A DNA stretch of 64,000 nt, from the NCBI RefSeq assembly GCF_038396675.1, contig NC_088931.1, positions 57,409,001 through 57,473,000 of the forward strand. Reading direction: 5' to 3'. Position numbers and translations under genes: made by a program. The notes below the pieces were generated by a model. That model had not been told where the DNA came from. It made no database searches and worked only from the letters and a program-made list of their open reading frames with translations. Position 1 is the first letter of the stretch, and every line of letters starts with the position of its first letter. The stretch comes from Hydra vulgaris (taxonomy: Eukaryota; Cnidaria; Hydrozoa; Anthoathecata; Hydridae). Shown piece by piece: positions 35,377-47,947 of this stretch.

Positions 35377-38300
35377 ATGCCTTTAAAATGCTGTGTAACT
35401 CTTTGCAAGTCGAACTATTTCAACTACAACAAAATATCAATTTATACAACTACAACTACAATATCAATTGCAACTACAACAAAAATATCAATACTCAACT
35501 ACAACAAAAATATCAATTTATAAATTCCCGAAGAATCTAGAGGAGAGAAAAAGATGTAGTGAAGCTATCCCAAGAACTGGTTTTATTGTTACAGACTATA
35601 CAGCAGTATGTCAACTGCATTGGCCAAATGAAGCACCTTTTGAAAGCAAATATGGGAAGCAACGACCTTTAAACCCACCATCTGTTTTTAAAAAAATATT
35701 CCGCCTAGTTGTTTAGCCACACCAGCAAGTAAAGTTAGAAAAACTGTAACTTCAAGCGGTTTTCGAAGCATTTTACCAGATGAGTTAAATGATTTTCTAA
35801 AAGAGGATGAACTTATATTTGACGATATTCAATCTTTGTTAAGTGATAATAATGATGTTATTGTTTTCCAGCTTAATAAAAAAAGTTTACACATACAATC
35901 AAAAATGTACAAACTTGGTGTTCCATTATTTATTTTAGTAATTTTCAATGATTATTCATTTGTAGCTAACCATAATCGCACAACTTGTAATATTTCATCT
36001 TAAGCTATAAACAAATTAAAGTTAATAAAAACAAAATCAGCTTTATTTGAAGCAGTTAGATTTTTAAAAAATAAAGAAAGTTCACTTCAGTCAAATATTC
36101 TATTCGAACACCTTAATGCTATGAGAAAAGTTAATGTTGGTGAAGTTTTATATACTTCAGATATTATATGTAGAGCATATGAGTATTTTGCTATGCAACG
36201 AAGTTTATATGATTGTTTGTGTATTGACTACAAGTTACCAAGTATAAGGATTTTAACACGATTGAGTTCAAAAATAAGCTCAATGGAGGACCTAAGTTTC
36301 ATAAATAGTATTTTTATGAATTTAAATCCATTGAAAAGAACTTTCATACTAATAATTGATTAGGTCTATGTCAAAGCTTCATTACTTTACCAAAGAGGTG
36401 CTTTGTTTGGTCAAGTAGTAAACTACCCTGAAAAGTTAGCTAAAACAATTTTATCATTTATGATTAAATGTCTTTTTGGAGGTCCAGAATTTATATGTAG
36501 AGCTCAACCTGTTTCAAGTCTTTCCTCTGAATTTCAGTTTGCTCAATGTCAACAAATTGTTGATACGATAAATAATATTGAAAGTAGTAAGACACTGGTA
36601 ATAATTACTGATGGTAACCGTGTAAATCAAAGATTTTTTGGAATTTTTAAAACAGTTGATAGTAAACCATGGTTATCAACATCAGGTATACAGGGTGACC
36701 ACAAAGTATCCGCACACAAGACGGTTTCATCTTGTGAAAATATAAGCATAAAAGCACTTATGTATTTTCTTATTTATTTGTTGTTTTTGGTTAATATTAT
36801 GTCATAAACTTTATATACTTTACTTTATATACTTTGTAAACTATGTTAAATTGGTTTTTTTAGAATGGTGCGCGTTTCTCCTTTGTGCGGCAACTTTTCC
36901 TGATTTTATCAACTTTTCTCAATGGCCGCCATCGAGCCCCGATCTTAACCCGATGGATTTCTCAGTCTAGAGCGTCCTAGAAGGAAAGGCATGCCAAAAG
37001 CCGCATAAAAATATTGAAAGTTTAAAAAAATCACTACTGAAAGCTTGGGATTCTCTGGACCCTGCCTACTTGCTCGCCACCGTCGAAGCATTCCCTAGAC
37101 GCCTACAGGCCTGTTATTTTGCTGATGGAGGAAAATTCGAATTCAATCTTTGAATCATAATTGTTATAGTTCAATAAATGTTTTGAAATAAAATTTGTGT
37201 TCCAAATACTTTCTACATGCTTTATATTAAGCTCTTTATCTGTGCGGATACTTTGTGGTCACCCTGTATATTTATTGTATGATTATGTGCATCTCTTAAA
37301 ATCTATACGAAACAATTGGTTGACAAAAAAGACTGGGGAACTTCAATTTTTAAACAATAAAGAACTGGCTTTGGCTAAGTGGAGTGATTTAGAAACTTTA
37401 TATAAAACTGAGTGCAATAGTCTTTTTAAACTCTCTAAATTTACAGCTAAATCAGTTTATCCAAAACCAATAGAGAGACAATCTGTAAAGTTTTGTTTGT
37501 CTGTTTTTTGCAAAGAAACAGTAGCTGCATTAAGAACGCATCCAGAGATTGAAAATAAAGCATTTGAAGGTACTGCTGTATTTATTGAAAAAATAATTTT
37601 TTTTCGAATGTTGTTAATGTCAAAGCACCTGGTGCTGGCATTCGGTTTAGAAATGAATTATGCGGAGAAATCGACTCAGTTGGTGATCAACGGTTACAAC
37701 TGCTACGAGATATTGCTGAACTGTCAAGTTTTATAAAACCTACAGGCAATAGCGCATTCATGTTATGGCTTTATTGATCTCGTAGAAACTTTGTTGAGAA
37801 AAGGAACAAAGTATGTCTTATTAGGTTGGTTTTCAACAGATCCACTTGAAAAAAGCTTTTTCTAAGCTTCAACAGGGATCTGGAGGTACTTACTTTATAA
37901 ACGCTAAATCTGTAATTGAAAAAATTAATATTCAACATACTAAATTGATATTACAACTTGACATTCCTGTTGATGGTATCGATGGTCATACTTGTGACAT
38001 ATGTTTTAGAGATATTTCTACTGATGAAAAAGAACTTCTGGATAATATACATGATCTTGAAAGCTCAGTTAATAAATCTACATTAGTGGCTATAGTTTAC
38101 ATAGCTGGCTATGTGCAAAAAAGCGAAATAAAAATTTATGATAATTCTACCAATTATTATTATAAATATGGAAGTTATCTGTATAGCCTAAACAGAGGCG
38201 GACTTGAAATTCCTTCTGATACTCTTTTCTAATGGTCAATATTTTGCTTTTTTTCAAGGTGCTACTGACCCTTTATGCAGAACATTTTGTGTTACTCAGT
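35377..38300 (+). pseudogene. P-element/THAP9-like transposase, inactivated
   Basis: Starts MPLKCCVTLCKSN at 35377, the first Cys pair of a C2CH THAP DNA-binding domain. The domain finishes with 'VCQLHWPNEAPF' and 'RPLNPPSVF' after a frame-shifting tandem duplication at 35410-35520. A coiled-coil-like segment follows, then 36121-36360 'RAYEYFAMQRSLYDCL' and 'LPSIRILTRLSSK'. 36340-36650 holds 'ILIID*VYVK' (a TAG at 36361 follows the probable first catalytic Asp), 'KCLFGGPEFICRAQPVSSL' and 'ITDGNRVNQRFF'. After the nested element it resumes 'LLKSIRNNW' (37290) and continues to 'YIAGYVQKSEIK' and 'LNRGGLEIPSD' (38100-38220). The order matches P/THAP9 transposases; the stops and frameshifts show it is inactive. 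Confidence 0.85.
36689..37268 (+). mobile_element. Tc1/mariner-like deletion derivative, 580 bp, nested in the P element
   Basis: TIRs are TACAGGGTGACCACAAAGTA (extending to about 28 bp, perfect) and its inverse. TA is duplicated at 36687-36688 and 37269-37270. The P transposase reading continues on either side. The interior keeps only the transposase C-terminus (about 36910-37155): 'QWPPSSPDLNPMDFSV*SVL', then 'SLKKSLLKAWDSLDP', 'AFPRRLQACYFADGG', ending with TGA. The SPDLNP block belongs to the third catalytic motif of the IS630-Tc1-mariner superfamily. An internal deletion and a stop make it non-autonomous. Confidence 0.9.
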
Positions 38301-38888
38301 TTCAGTTCATTGCTGCTAAATAAATTTAAAATCACAAAAAAACAATGCAGAGTATATTCTAATATCTGCTAAAGATTTACTCACTAATTACCACTCCCAA
38401 AATACTAAAGCTATCATAATTTATGTGAAAATTAGTTTTGTAATTTATTATGCTATTTACTTGTAATGTTTTTTATTTTCTCATTAGCCTATATGTCTCT
38501 CAATATGTTTGGATTTGTAAATATTTACCCTGTTGAGATATATTGATAAAACTTTTTTTTCGCTTGAATCAACTTTTGTTGGTGTTTTTTATTGTTGGTG
38601 ATTTTTATTGTTACCATTTTTAGCAAAAAAATTAAAAATACAGTTATCTTTCTAATATATAGATATATACTTTGATATGGTTCTGCTTGTTATTGATACT
38701 ATTTAATATTACATAAATATTCTTAATGAAATTTGAAATACGAAAAATATGATTATCTGTTAACAATTTTTTGGTTTTCTTTTTATATTTCCGTCTTTAC
38801 TAGAGATTATTATTAGAAAACATAGACTGCCATTACACCCTACCTAATATAAAAATATATCAATATAAGTAAAAGTGAAAGTTTATTC
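38301..38888 (+). other. P-element 3' untranslated region
   Basis: Non-coding AT-rich sequence between the end of the transposase and the right terminal repeat. Nothing else seen. Confidence 0.6.
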
Positions 38889-39266
38889 GGCCTTCAGTTT
38901 TTACGGCATTATGCGCGATGTCAAGGCCTGTTATTATAGAAGGCCGTGTGTGTGACGAAAAAGTAAGGATACTTTTGCATCCAGTGGCTATTGCACCCAA
39001 CGTCTACATCATTGAAAAAGTAGGTTTTTACATTTTTGTTTTTGTTTTTTTGTTTAACAACTTATTCTAATTGATCACTTTTTTTCAGGATTCTCCTCAT
39101 GGGTTCAAGGTCATTACGCATAATATGTGTTCAATTACCCATAATACGTTAGTCATTGTAAGTAATAAATTAGGAAATAATTATTTGTGAAATATTGTAG
39201 TCATTAATGACTTCAACCTGGCTAATAATTAAAATTGCTCGACTAATAAGGTTTCTTATTAAAATT

Positions 39267-39472
<206 letters not shown>

Positions 39473-39699
39473 TTTAGAAAATGTTTGAAAAAAGTTAGAA
39501 GATACTAAAAACCTTGGTATTATGCAAGCCGAAGTGATTTAATTAATTCAATCGACAAAAAACGGCGTGTAAATCGCAAAAGAAAAAATAATATTTTTAA
39601 TATTCATTTTGGATGTATTGATTAATAGCATTTATTTTTAAATAAATTCATTTTGCAACACGTTTTTTAATTTTATAAAATTTCGTCATAATAGTTTAA

Positions 39700-40238
39700 G
39701 GTAAATCCCACATAGGTTATAGGTGGAAAACATCACATGTAAAAGATCAAAAATGCTGCACATTTTGAATACCAAATGGGATAAAGTAGCAAATACCAGG
39801 TTAAGTTAAGCCTCTCTGAAAGCTTCGATGATTAATTTTAAATTACTATTTAAGTTATTTTTAAATTAAAAGATTTTTAAAAATCATAGAAGCATTCGGA
39901 CTTTCATTTGTCTAGTATTGACTACTTTTATACCATTTGGATTAAAATATGTGGCATTTAAGATCTATAACATGTAGTATTTTCCACCTATATCCCATGT
40001 AGGATTTACCACATAAAACCCATGTGGGATTTACCATATGAAACCCACATGGGACAAAATAATAATCCCCATATGGGTTACATATGGTAAAAACCCACGC
40101 GTATCCCATATGGGATTTACCATATGGAATCCATGTGGGATTTACCATATGAAACCCACATGGGACAAAATAATAATCCCCACATGGGTTACATATGGAA
40201 AAAATCCACGCGTATCCCATGTGCGCTTTTTCACTGGG
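39700..40238. repeat. Right subterminal array with a 111-bp tandem duplication
   Basis: Variants of CCCATGTGGG/CCCACATGGG recur through the block. 40009-40119 is tandemly repeated at 40120-40230 (shared 'ttaccatatgaaaccc' and 'gggacaaaataataatcccc'). The small frames here are products of the repeat. Forms the right end of the CCCAGTG element. Confidence 0.75.
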
Positions 40239-40370
40239 TTACCAGAAATATAGATGTTTTACATAAGAATGTTATAAGTTATAAAAAACGTATGTATAGT
40301 CTACATTCCGGATGGTTCACTCTCATATAGCTAGGCTAAATCGAGAGGAGCGACCATGAACAAAACAAAA
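40239..40370. repeat. Interspersed repeat, right half of the target of the 7.4-kb insertion
   Basis: Closely matches the reverse complement of 58690-58800 ('accagaaatatagatg.tttacataag', 'agtctacattc.ggatggttcactctcat.tagctaggctaaatcgag') and ends in (AACAA)n-like sequence. The ends, (CAA)n and an A-rich tail, suggest a SINE-like unit of about 180 bp plus the CAA tract. The segment ggttcactctc is weakly B-box-like. Confidence 0.6.
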
Positions 40371-40429
40371 CAAAACAAAAAGCAAATAAAATAAGTAATA
40401 TACTTACAAAAGGTTGCAATAAGTCAACA

Positions 40430-42720
40430 TTCATACTTATATCTTTTATATTTTCTATGGTGATATATTTTTTATTACCAGTGATACTACTGTTGTTTCT
40501 ACTTATCTTGATGTAGCAAGTAGTATTTTAATTTAGTTTTGAGGATTTTTAATGTTGTTAAAAGGGATTGATTTTAATTTATTTTGAATTTGATTCCAGT
40601 CTGTTAATACAGAGTATTTAAAGGAATGTTTACCGTAGAATTTTGTATTATATGTTTGCACACTCAGTGCACTTTTACAAGAATTTCTTGTATGTTGACA
40701 GCTAATTGCATTGCGTAGAGTAAACCATTTATTAAATATAGGAGGTAGCTTTTTGTTTAGGCAGCTGTGAATAAATAAACAATTTTTAATTTTGATTATA
40801 TCATACACTTTTAAAATTAGTAGTGCGTTAAAAGATGAAAATGTATGTGAATTTTTTGGTAGAAATTCAATAATCCTGATTGCTTTTTTCTGCATGATAA
40901 ATAGGCGATTTACAATACTTATGTTTTGACTCCATGATAGAAGGCAATATGTGAGGTGAGAGTGAAACAAAGCATAGTAAAATTTTTTTAAAGTTTTCTG
41001 TTGTATAAAATGTCTTAGCTTTGACATCATGGCAAGGGATCTATTCAACTCATTAGATAAATTGTTATAATGGTAAGTTCAGGCTAAGTTTTCGTCTAGC
41101 TTTATACCCAAGTAGTTTACAAATTTTTCGCACCAAAGTTTTTTCCTATTTAACTTAATTTTGAGCTGCTGATCTAATTTTTTGTGACGACTTTTAAGTA
41201 ATATTAATCAGTTTTTTTGGAGTTGAGGGATTTTGTTGGCATTTAGCCAGTTGAATAGTTTTTTAAGGTCATAGTTAACATATTTGTTGATTTTTTATAG
41301 ACTTATTAAAATAGAGAAGGTTTGTGTCATTTGCAAAGTGCTGGACTCTACAAAATTTTAAAGCTTTAGACATGTCATTTATATAAATAAGAAACACCAA
41401 AGGGCCAAGGACAGATCCCTGAGGAGCACCTACTTTGATATTGCTCAGGTCTGAGCTCACCCCACTAATGGATACTAGTTGAGTTCTATTAGTAAGAAAA
41501 GATTTGAACCAAGAGTTTGAAACTCCTCTAATACCATAGTAGGATAGCTTATAAAGTAGAATGTAAACATCTACAGTGTCAAATACCTTTTGAAGGTCGA
41601 TAAAAATGCCACATCCAAACATTCCTTCATCCAGAGAATCTTTAATTTTTTCTGTTAGACTTAATAAAGCAAGTGATCTAGAGTAGTTTGTTCGAAAACC
41701 AAATTGTAATTCAAAAAACAATTTATTTTCATTAAAGAATTCGTATAAGCGGTTAAACATTAGCCTTTCAAGAGCTTTATCAATGTTGGGAAGGAGGGAA
41801 ATTGGCCTATAGTTTGACATTAATAGTTTTGAATCAGTTTTAAAAAAAGGTATAATTTTAACAGTTTTTAAGTTTTCTGGGAAAATACCACTTGAAAACG
41901 AGATATTAAAAATGTTAGTAAGAATTCTTGAAAGTTCTGCTTTTAATAGTTTTAGAGATATTAAAAGTGTTAGAAAGAATTCTTGAAAGTTATTTGCGTC
42001 TAAAGAGTTGATAACTTTTGAAATTTCTTGTTCATCAATAAGTTTTATAAAGAAAGATTTTTGAAAAGGATTTGATAAGTATTATGTGAAATGATTCATG
42101 AATGAAGAAATTGCTGCCTGGACATCCTTAGTAAAGTTAGTTGTTGAAAGCATTACAAATATCAAAGGGGTTTGGTATTGTTTTATAATTTGAGAGTTAC
42201 TTTTAATATTAATAATATTTTTGATACCTTTCGAGGTTGCTTTTATAACTTTTATGTTTTTAGTAAAATAACTATCATAGTATTTTTTTTTTGCTTTCTT
42301 TGAGTTTAGATTAGAGGTTTTTACGAAATATTTTATATTCATTATGAAATATGATTTTATTTGTTCGATTTTTAGACCTAATATACTTTTTAAAGAGATT
42401 ATTTTTTGCAGTATAGACTGCTTGAGTTCATCTGATATTCATGGTTATATTTGTGCTGTATAGAGTGCTTGAGTTCATCTGATATCCATGGTTTAGTCTT
42501 GAGTTTTATATTTTATTTGTTAAGCTTTTTAAAAGCCGCATGGATATCAAGCAGTAGATTAATATTGGAAATGATATTCTCAAGAGACTGAATACAATTA
42601 TCAGGGTATATTTTTGGCTCTCTGTCTAAACTAAGATTGTGAAAATTGTTTCTAAATGCAACTTCATTGAAACTTTTTCAGTTTCTTTCCTGGATTTAGA
42701 TATAGGAGTAGGAATTATGT
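40430..42720 (-). pseudogene. CR1-like LINE (element H), reverse transcriptase part
   Basis: Minus-strand frames in order: 42660-42480 (linker, 'NNFHNLSLDREPKIYPDNCI'), 42342-42082, 41820-41275 (RT: 'MSNYRPISLLPNIDKALERL', 'FGFRTNYS', 'GIFIDLQKVFDTVD', 'GAPQGSVLGPLVFLIYINDM', 'FANDTNLLYF') and 41048-40533 (C-terminal 'HSHLTYCLLSW', 'QKKAIRII'). RT copies the element's RNA during target-primed integration. The catalytic FADD box reads FAND, which should abolish activity. Small tandem duplications (41925-41990, 42414-42490) and stops add damage. The 5' half lies at 46226-47347, separated by an inserted LINE A. Confidence 0.85.
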
Positions 42721-42779
42721 TTAAACATTCAAATAAGCACAAATAACTACCAAATAAACAGTTTCATTTCTTTGAACAT

Positions 42780-45700
42780 GTGTGTGTTAAAATTACTGTA
42801 GCAAAACAATAACTAATTTTAATTAATGGGTAAATATTTTCTATCTTAAGGGATAAACAGATTCTATCCGTTGACCAGTCTGGCACCCCTTCTTCGTCTA
42901 TTAGGCTGGCGCAGATGTATTTTTAATACATTGTTTTACAGTTTAGGATGTTGAATGCTGGATCTCCTCGACTCAATGCATGGGTTTTGCTTATGTCTCT
43001 GTTTTTATGACTAGGCAAGTCATTCTATTATCTCCTAATGAGGGTACAGCTCTAAAACTCAGTTTTACGGTTCTGAGGCCGGCTGGTATTCAGGTTTTCC
43101 GAACCCCTTGGTAGCTCTCAGAGAGGCTAATTCCATCAAAAGCTGAAAAATATCAAAGTATAAACAGTGCTATGTTGCGCATGGTGTCCCTGTTTGTACT
43201 TTTGGTGTGCATTGCGGAGGCCACATTTGGAGTCCTTTGTTACGGCTTAGGGTTTATTAATAGTAATGAGGCATTAGCTTGGGCTATTAAATAGTGTTCT
43301 GAGTACTATTTATGCTTTGAGTCAAGTTCTTCAAAAAATATAAAAATGAATAAAGTACCAAAAACTTAAAAACACAAAAAACCATCATCATTACCAAGTT
43401 CTCTAAACCTATCATTCACTAATACTCGTGGTCTTCGAAGTAATTTTTTTTCTGTTGAGTCTTATCTCTTGCAAAGTTCATCAGACCTACCTGCTCTTTG
43501 TGAGACTAATTTGAGTTCAGCTGTCTCATCTTGCAATCTTAGTGTTGATGGTTATCTTAATTTAATACGTAAAGACTCCAATAGTCACAAGCTTGGCCTA
43601 GGCATTTACATTCGTAAGAATTCACCCATTTGTCGTGAAACTAGGTTTGAATCCACAGAATATTCTTTCATGTGCTTTCGTTTAGCACCACTTCACTCTG
43701 TCGCCTTTCTCTTTGTTCTATATTGCTCTCCTTCATCTCAAGACTGCACTCTTTTTGATGTTATTTCTGATTATATTGAGCAAGCCTTCTCTCTTTATCC
43801 ATCAGCTAACATAGTTGTTGTCGGTGACTTTTATGCTCACCACTCTGAATGGCTTGGCTCTAGTGTCAGTGATTCTGCAGGCATTAAACCCACAACTTTG
43901 CCTTTCCCAATCTCTAACTCAATTAGTCAACTTTCCAACTCGTTTTTTCAGACAACCTGAATCATTTACCTTCTCAACTCTTGTTTCTGATCCTAGTCAG
44001 TGCTCAATTTCTCCACATTCATCCTTAGGTGCTTCTGATCACAGTTTGATCTCTCTAAAACTAATATGTCATTCTTCTTCATCACCTGAATCCCCCTATT
44101 ATTGTAACTCTAACAACTACCTTAAAGCTGACTAGGATTCTTTCCGTGATTTTCCTCGTGATGACCTTTGGGTAGAAATCTTTTGTCTTCCTGTCGACAA
44201 ATGTGCTTCTTACATAACTTCGTGGATTTAGGCTGGCCTTGAATCTTTTGTTCCCTCTCGACGATTGCAAGTCAAACTTCACTCTTCTCCTTGGTTTTCC
44301 TTACACTATGCTGCTGCGATTGCCAATCGAAACTTCTATATCTATCAACAAAAACAATTCTCCAGAAAACAGACGTCTGTTTATTACTGCTAGAAACAAT
44401 TGTAAAAAGGTTTTGTCTAACGCCAAAGCCCGCTATTCTCAGGTCATGAAATCTCGTATCTCATCTCAAATATTAGGCTCTCGTGACTTCTGGAGAATCT
44501 TTAATATTATTAATAATAAGGGCGAATCTTTAATTCCACCTCTCTTGTATGGTTCAGACTTTGTCACCTTATCTAAAGACAAAGCTGAATTGTTTGCTAA
44601 AAACTTTTCATCAATATTATCTCTTGATTCCACTAGTTGCGTTCTACCTAATTCTGTCAACAAGCAGGTTGATCAATTGTTTGACATTCGTATCACTCCA
44701 GCCTCTGTATTTAAAGTGATTTCCTGCCTAGATTCTTCTACAGCTTATGGCCCGGACAACATACCTGTTATTGTCTTGCAGAAGTGTTCTCCGGAGCTGT
44801 CGTCTATACTCTCAAAACTATTCAACAAGTGCTTATAAGAGTCTAGTTTTTCAGCCTGCTGGAAAGCGGCATCTATTATCCCTATCTTCAAAAATTCTGG
44901 AGAGCGATCTGATTCGTCCAACTACCATCTTATTAGTCTTCTTCCTATCAAAAGCAAGTTTTTGAATCTTGAATTAACAAACACTTAATTTCTCATCTTG
45001 AATCTAATAACTTTCTGACGATCAATATGGATTTCGATCTTCTCGTTCTACACCTGATTTGCTAACAGTAATAACTGATTGATTTTATCGTGCATTAGAT
45101 AAAGGTGGAGAGGTTAAGGGCATCGCTCTTGAAATTTCAAAAGCTTACCATAAAGTTTGGCATGCTGGTCTTCTCCATAAGCTTTCTTCTTATGGTCTAT
45201 CTGGCAATATCTTTAAGATTATTGAATCTTTTCTTTCCAATCGTAGTATAAAAGTTGTCCTCGATAGACAGCACTCTTCTTTATATCCTGCAACTTCAAG
45301 GGTTCCTCATGGTTCTATCCTTGGCCCTTAACTCTTCTTAATTTACATTAACGATCTTTCAGATACTCTCACATCTAAGGTGGCATTGTTTGCTGATGAT
45401 ATTACCATTTATTCTTGTCGTGATAAGAAACCATCACCCCCTGATTGCTTGGAGAGGGCATTTGAGCTTGAAAAGGATCTAACTTCTGCTACAGCATGGG
45501 GCTCACAGTGGCTGGTGAACTTCAATTCAGATCAAACTCAAATTTTTTCAGCCAATCGTCATTGCAATAAGTTAGATCTTCCTATATTTATAAACGGTAA
45601 TGTACTCAATGAGTCATCTACCCTTTATCTTCTAGGATTAACTCTTACTTCCGATCTTTCTTGGAAACAATATATCAAATCAGTTGCAAAGTTAGCATCT

Positions 45701-46225
45701 CTTAAGGTTGCATCTCTTTATCGCGCTCGATACTTTCTTACTTCGGATTCTATTCTCTATCTCTATAAATCTCAAATCCGGCCTTGTATGGAATACTGTT
45801 GCCATATCTGGGGCGGATCTTCTAATGATGCTCTTTCTCTTTTACACAAGGTGCAAAAACGCATTGTAAACATAGTTGGACCTGCTCTTGCAGCCAATCT
45901 CTAACCTTTGTCACATTGTCGTAATGTTGCTACTCTTTTTCTTTTTTACAAATACTATAATGGGCACTGCTCTAAAGAGCTAGCGTCTCTTGTGCCATCT
46001 ACTAAAATTCATTCTCGTGTTACTTGTCATTCAATTAAGTCTCATCCTTTTTCTGTGACTGTTCCTAAGTGCTCCAAAAACTCTTATTTGTCTAGTTTTT
46101 TTCCTCGATCATCAGTTCTTTGGAATTCGCTTGCTTCATCTTGCTTTCCTGATTCATATAATTTGCAACTTCCAACTTTAATAAGTGGTTGCTTGCAGCC
46201 TTGTTGGAAGCAAAGATATTTAAAA
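42780..46225 (+). pseudogene. LINE family A (jockey-like) nearly full-length copy inserted into LINE H
   Basis: 5' untranslated sequence about 42840-43380 matches the minus copy at 14050-14500. The endonuclease is at 43400-44070 ('SFTNTRGLRSNFFSVESYLL', 'ALCETNLSS', 'VVGDFYAHHSEWLGS', 'GASDHSLISLKL'). Linker and RT run 44239-45904 ('LGSRDFWRIFNIINN', 'ALEISKAYHKVWHAGLLHKL', 'RVPHGSILGP*LFLIYINDL', 'ALFADDITIYS', 'YLLGLTLTSDLSWK', 'IRPCMEYCCHIWGGS'). The C-terminal part runs 45908-46210 and ends near an A-rich tail at 46220. The catalytic FADD is intact, but the first RT Asp (usually DISKAFD) reads EISKAYH, and several frameshifts and stops (44838, 45330, 45903) inactivate it. Best preserved of three copies here. 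Confidence 0.85.
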
Positions 46226-47347
46226 AAAAAGAACTTTTTATTACGTGGTGGTTTAAGAATATGATAAGCTATCAGAAATTGGGGAAGATGATCTGAGATT
46301 GTGATGGTAAGATTCCCTGCTTTATATTTATTTGATTTAATATTTGGAAAGATGTTGTTAATTGTTTTTGATGTTTTACAGATACGAGTAGGTTGGACAA
46401 TGTGTGGTGGAAAGTAATTTGAGGTGAGTGAGTCTAAAAAGTCTCTAGTATATGAATCTGTGTCACACTTTAACAGATCGATGTTTAAATCCCCTAAAAT
46501 AAATGCAGTTTTATTTTCTTTTGTTAGATTTTTGAGTAACGGATTAAGATAAAAGGATAGGAAGTTATCTAAAGACATTTTTAGATACCTGTAAACACAA
46601 CCAACGATAATATTTGATTTTTTTGGATTTATAATTTCAATGAAGATAGATTCTAATTCTTTTGGTTTATAGATGTGGGAATCGTTTCTAGGTTTATAGG
46701 TTTATAGGCGAGCCTGTTATTTATATATAATAATGCACCACCTGTATGTGGTTCATGGTGTGTGTTCATAGGATTATCCATTAAGTGTTAAGTTGCTAGT
46801 TTGTGGGCTTTTTTTATTCAATCTGGTTTCCGATATACCAAATGTCAAAGTTTTGTTGATTGGAGTAGATTTTCAAGGTCGTCAAAATGATTTGAGAGTG
46901 ATGAAATGTTGATATAAAGATATTGAATGAGGATTTGTGAGCTGCTATACATTTTAGATCATCAACATTAGTATAATAACTATTTTTTGAGAATTTTTGA
47001 GTTTTGTTGTTGTTATCAATATGTGTTTTAAATGTGTTAAAGATTGAGTGAAGGCTCTCTATGAGAAAATCTGATACTTGATAAGTTACACTTATTTTAG
47101 TGTCAACTTTAGTAAGATTTTCATCGTCAGTTATAGTTTCGTTGTTGAAGGGAAATATACTAGCTAAGCAATTTATGCAAAACCATGAACCATTTTTTGA
47201 GGAGTTTTTTAGTAATCGGTAGTCAATATCATTGAGGTTGTTATATTTTAGTTGGACCCAATTGAGGGAGTTATCACAAAAAATATCTTTCTGATTTTTA
47301 TAGACATTAACTTTACAAACAGCACATTTGCTATGTGTAACTTTCAT
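46226..47347 (-). pseudogene. LINE H 5' half: PHD-like zinc finger fused to endonuclease
   Basis: From 47347 on the minus strand: 'CAVCKVNVYKNQKDIFCD', 'WVQLKYNNL', 'WFCINCLASIFPF', a C4HC3/PHD-like Cys pattern. Then 'NNFDIWYIGN'-type remains of the endonuclease N-terminus after a frameshift. 46578-46264 gives 'ILGDLNIDLLKCDTDS', 'HIVQPTRICKTSKTINNIF' and 'ISDHLPQF'. An N-terminal PHD finger ahead of the endonuclease occurs in some CR1-type LINEs. The frame is cut at about 46230 where the opposite-strand LINE A begins, and resumes near 42700. Confidence 0.75.
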
Positions 47348-47504
47348 TACGGTGAATTGATATGGCGATAAGATATCTAAGTAAGATATTTATTTGAATG
47401 TAAATAACTGCGATCAATTGAAAATCAAGAAACAGGATAAAGTAAAAGCATTAATCAAAAAAAAATAGTAATAATAAAAAAATAAAAACAAAAAAATAAA
47501 CAAA

Positions 47505-47657
<153 letters not shown>

Positions 47658-47947
47658 CAAAACATTTGCAACCAACATCGAACAATGCTAAAAAGTGTTC
47701 CTAATTTTACATGTCTTAAAAACGAAACGAACTATACTACCACAGCAAACAGTTCAGGAGTCTGGAGTCACAGCATGATATGACATGAGCAATCAGCGGA
47801 CAGATGACAGAACACAGGCAGAATTTCGTTGACAAGTGTTATTTTGCAGCGGACAAAACAAGTGCAACTTTTTTGATTTGTTTCATTTTCTTAAGTCTGG
47901 TCCGTGTCAACGTCACGGAAGTTTTTTAATAATTAAAGGAAGTATCC

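Larger units (their letters stand above)
35116..38945 (+). mobile_element. P-element / THAP9-like transposon with 57-bp terminal inverted repeats
   Basis: 35116-35172 and 38889-38945 are inverted: GACCTTCTATAATAACAGAC.. pairs with GGCCTTCTATAATAACAGGC.., then a shared 'CTTGACATCGCGCA', and an inner 'AAACTGAAGGCC' at equal distance in both ends. Between them lies a broken P/THAP9 transposase gene. A clear 8-bp target duplication was not seen ('gtgtgacc' left, 'gtgtgtga' right). A 580-bp Tc1-like element is nested in it. Confidence 0.85.

Noticed and set aside
43469-46260. Retrovirus-like polyprotein
   Set aside because: The endonuclease is of the exonuclease-endonuclease-phosphatase type and there is no gag, protease, integrase or LTR; it is a non-LTR retrotransposon.
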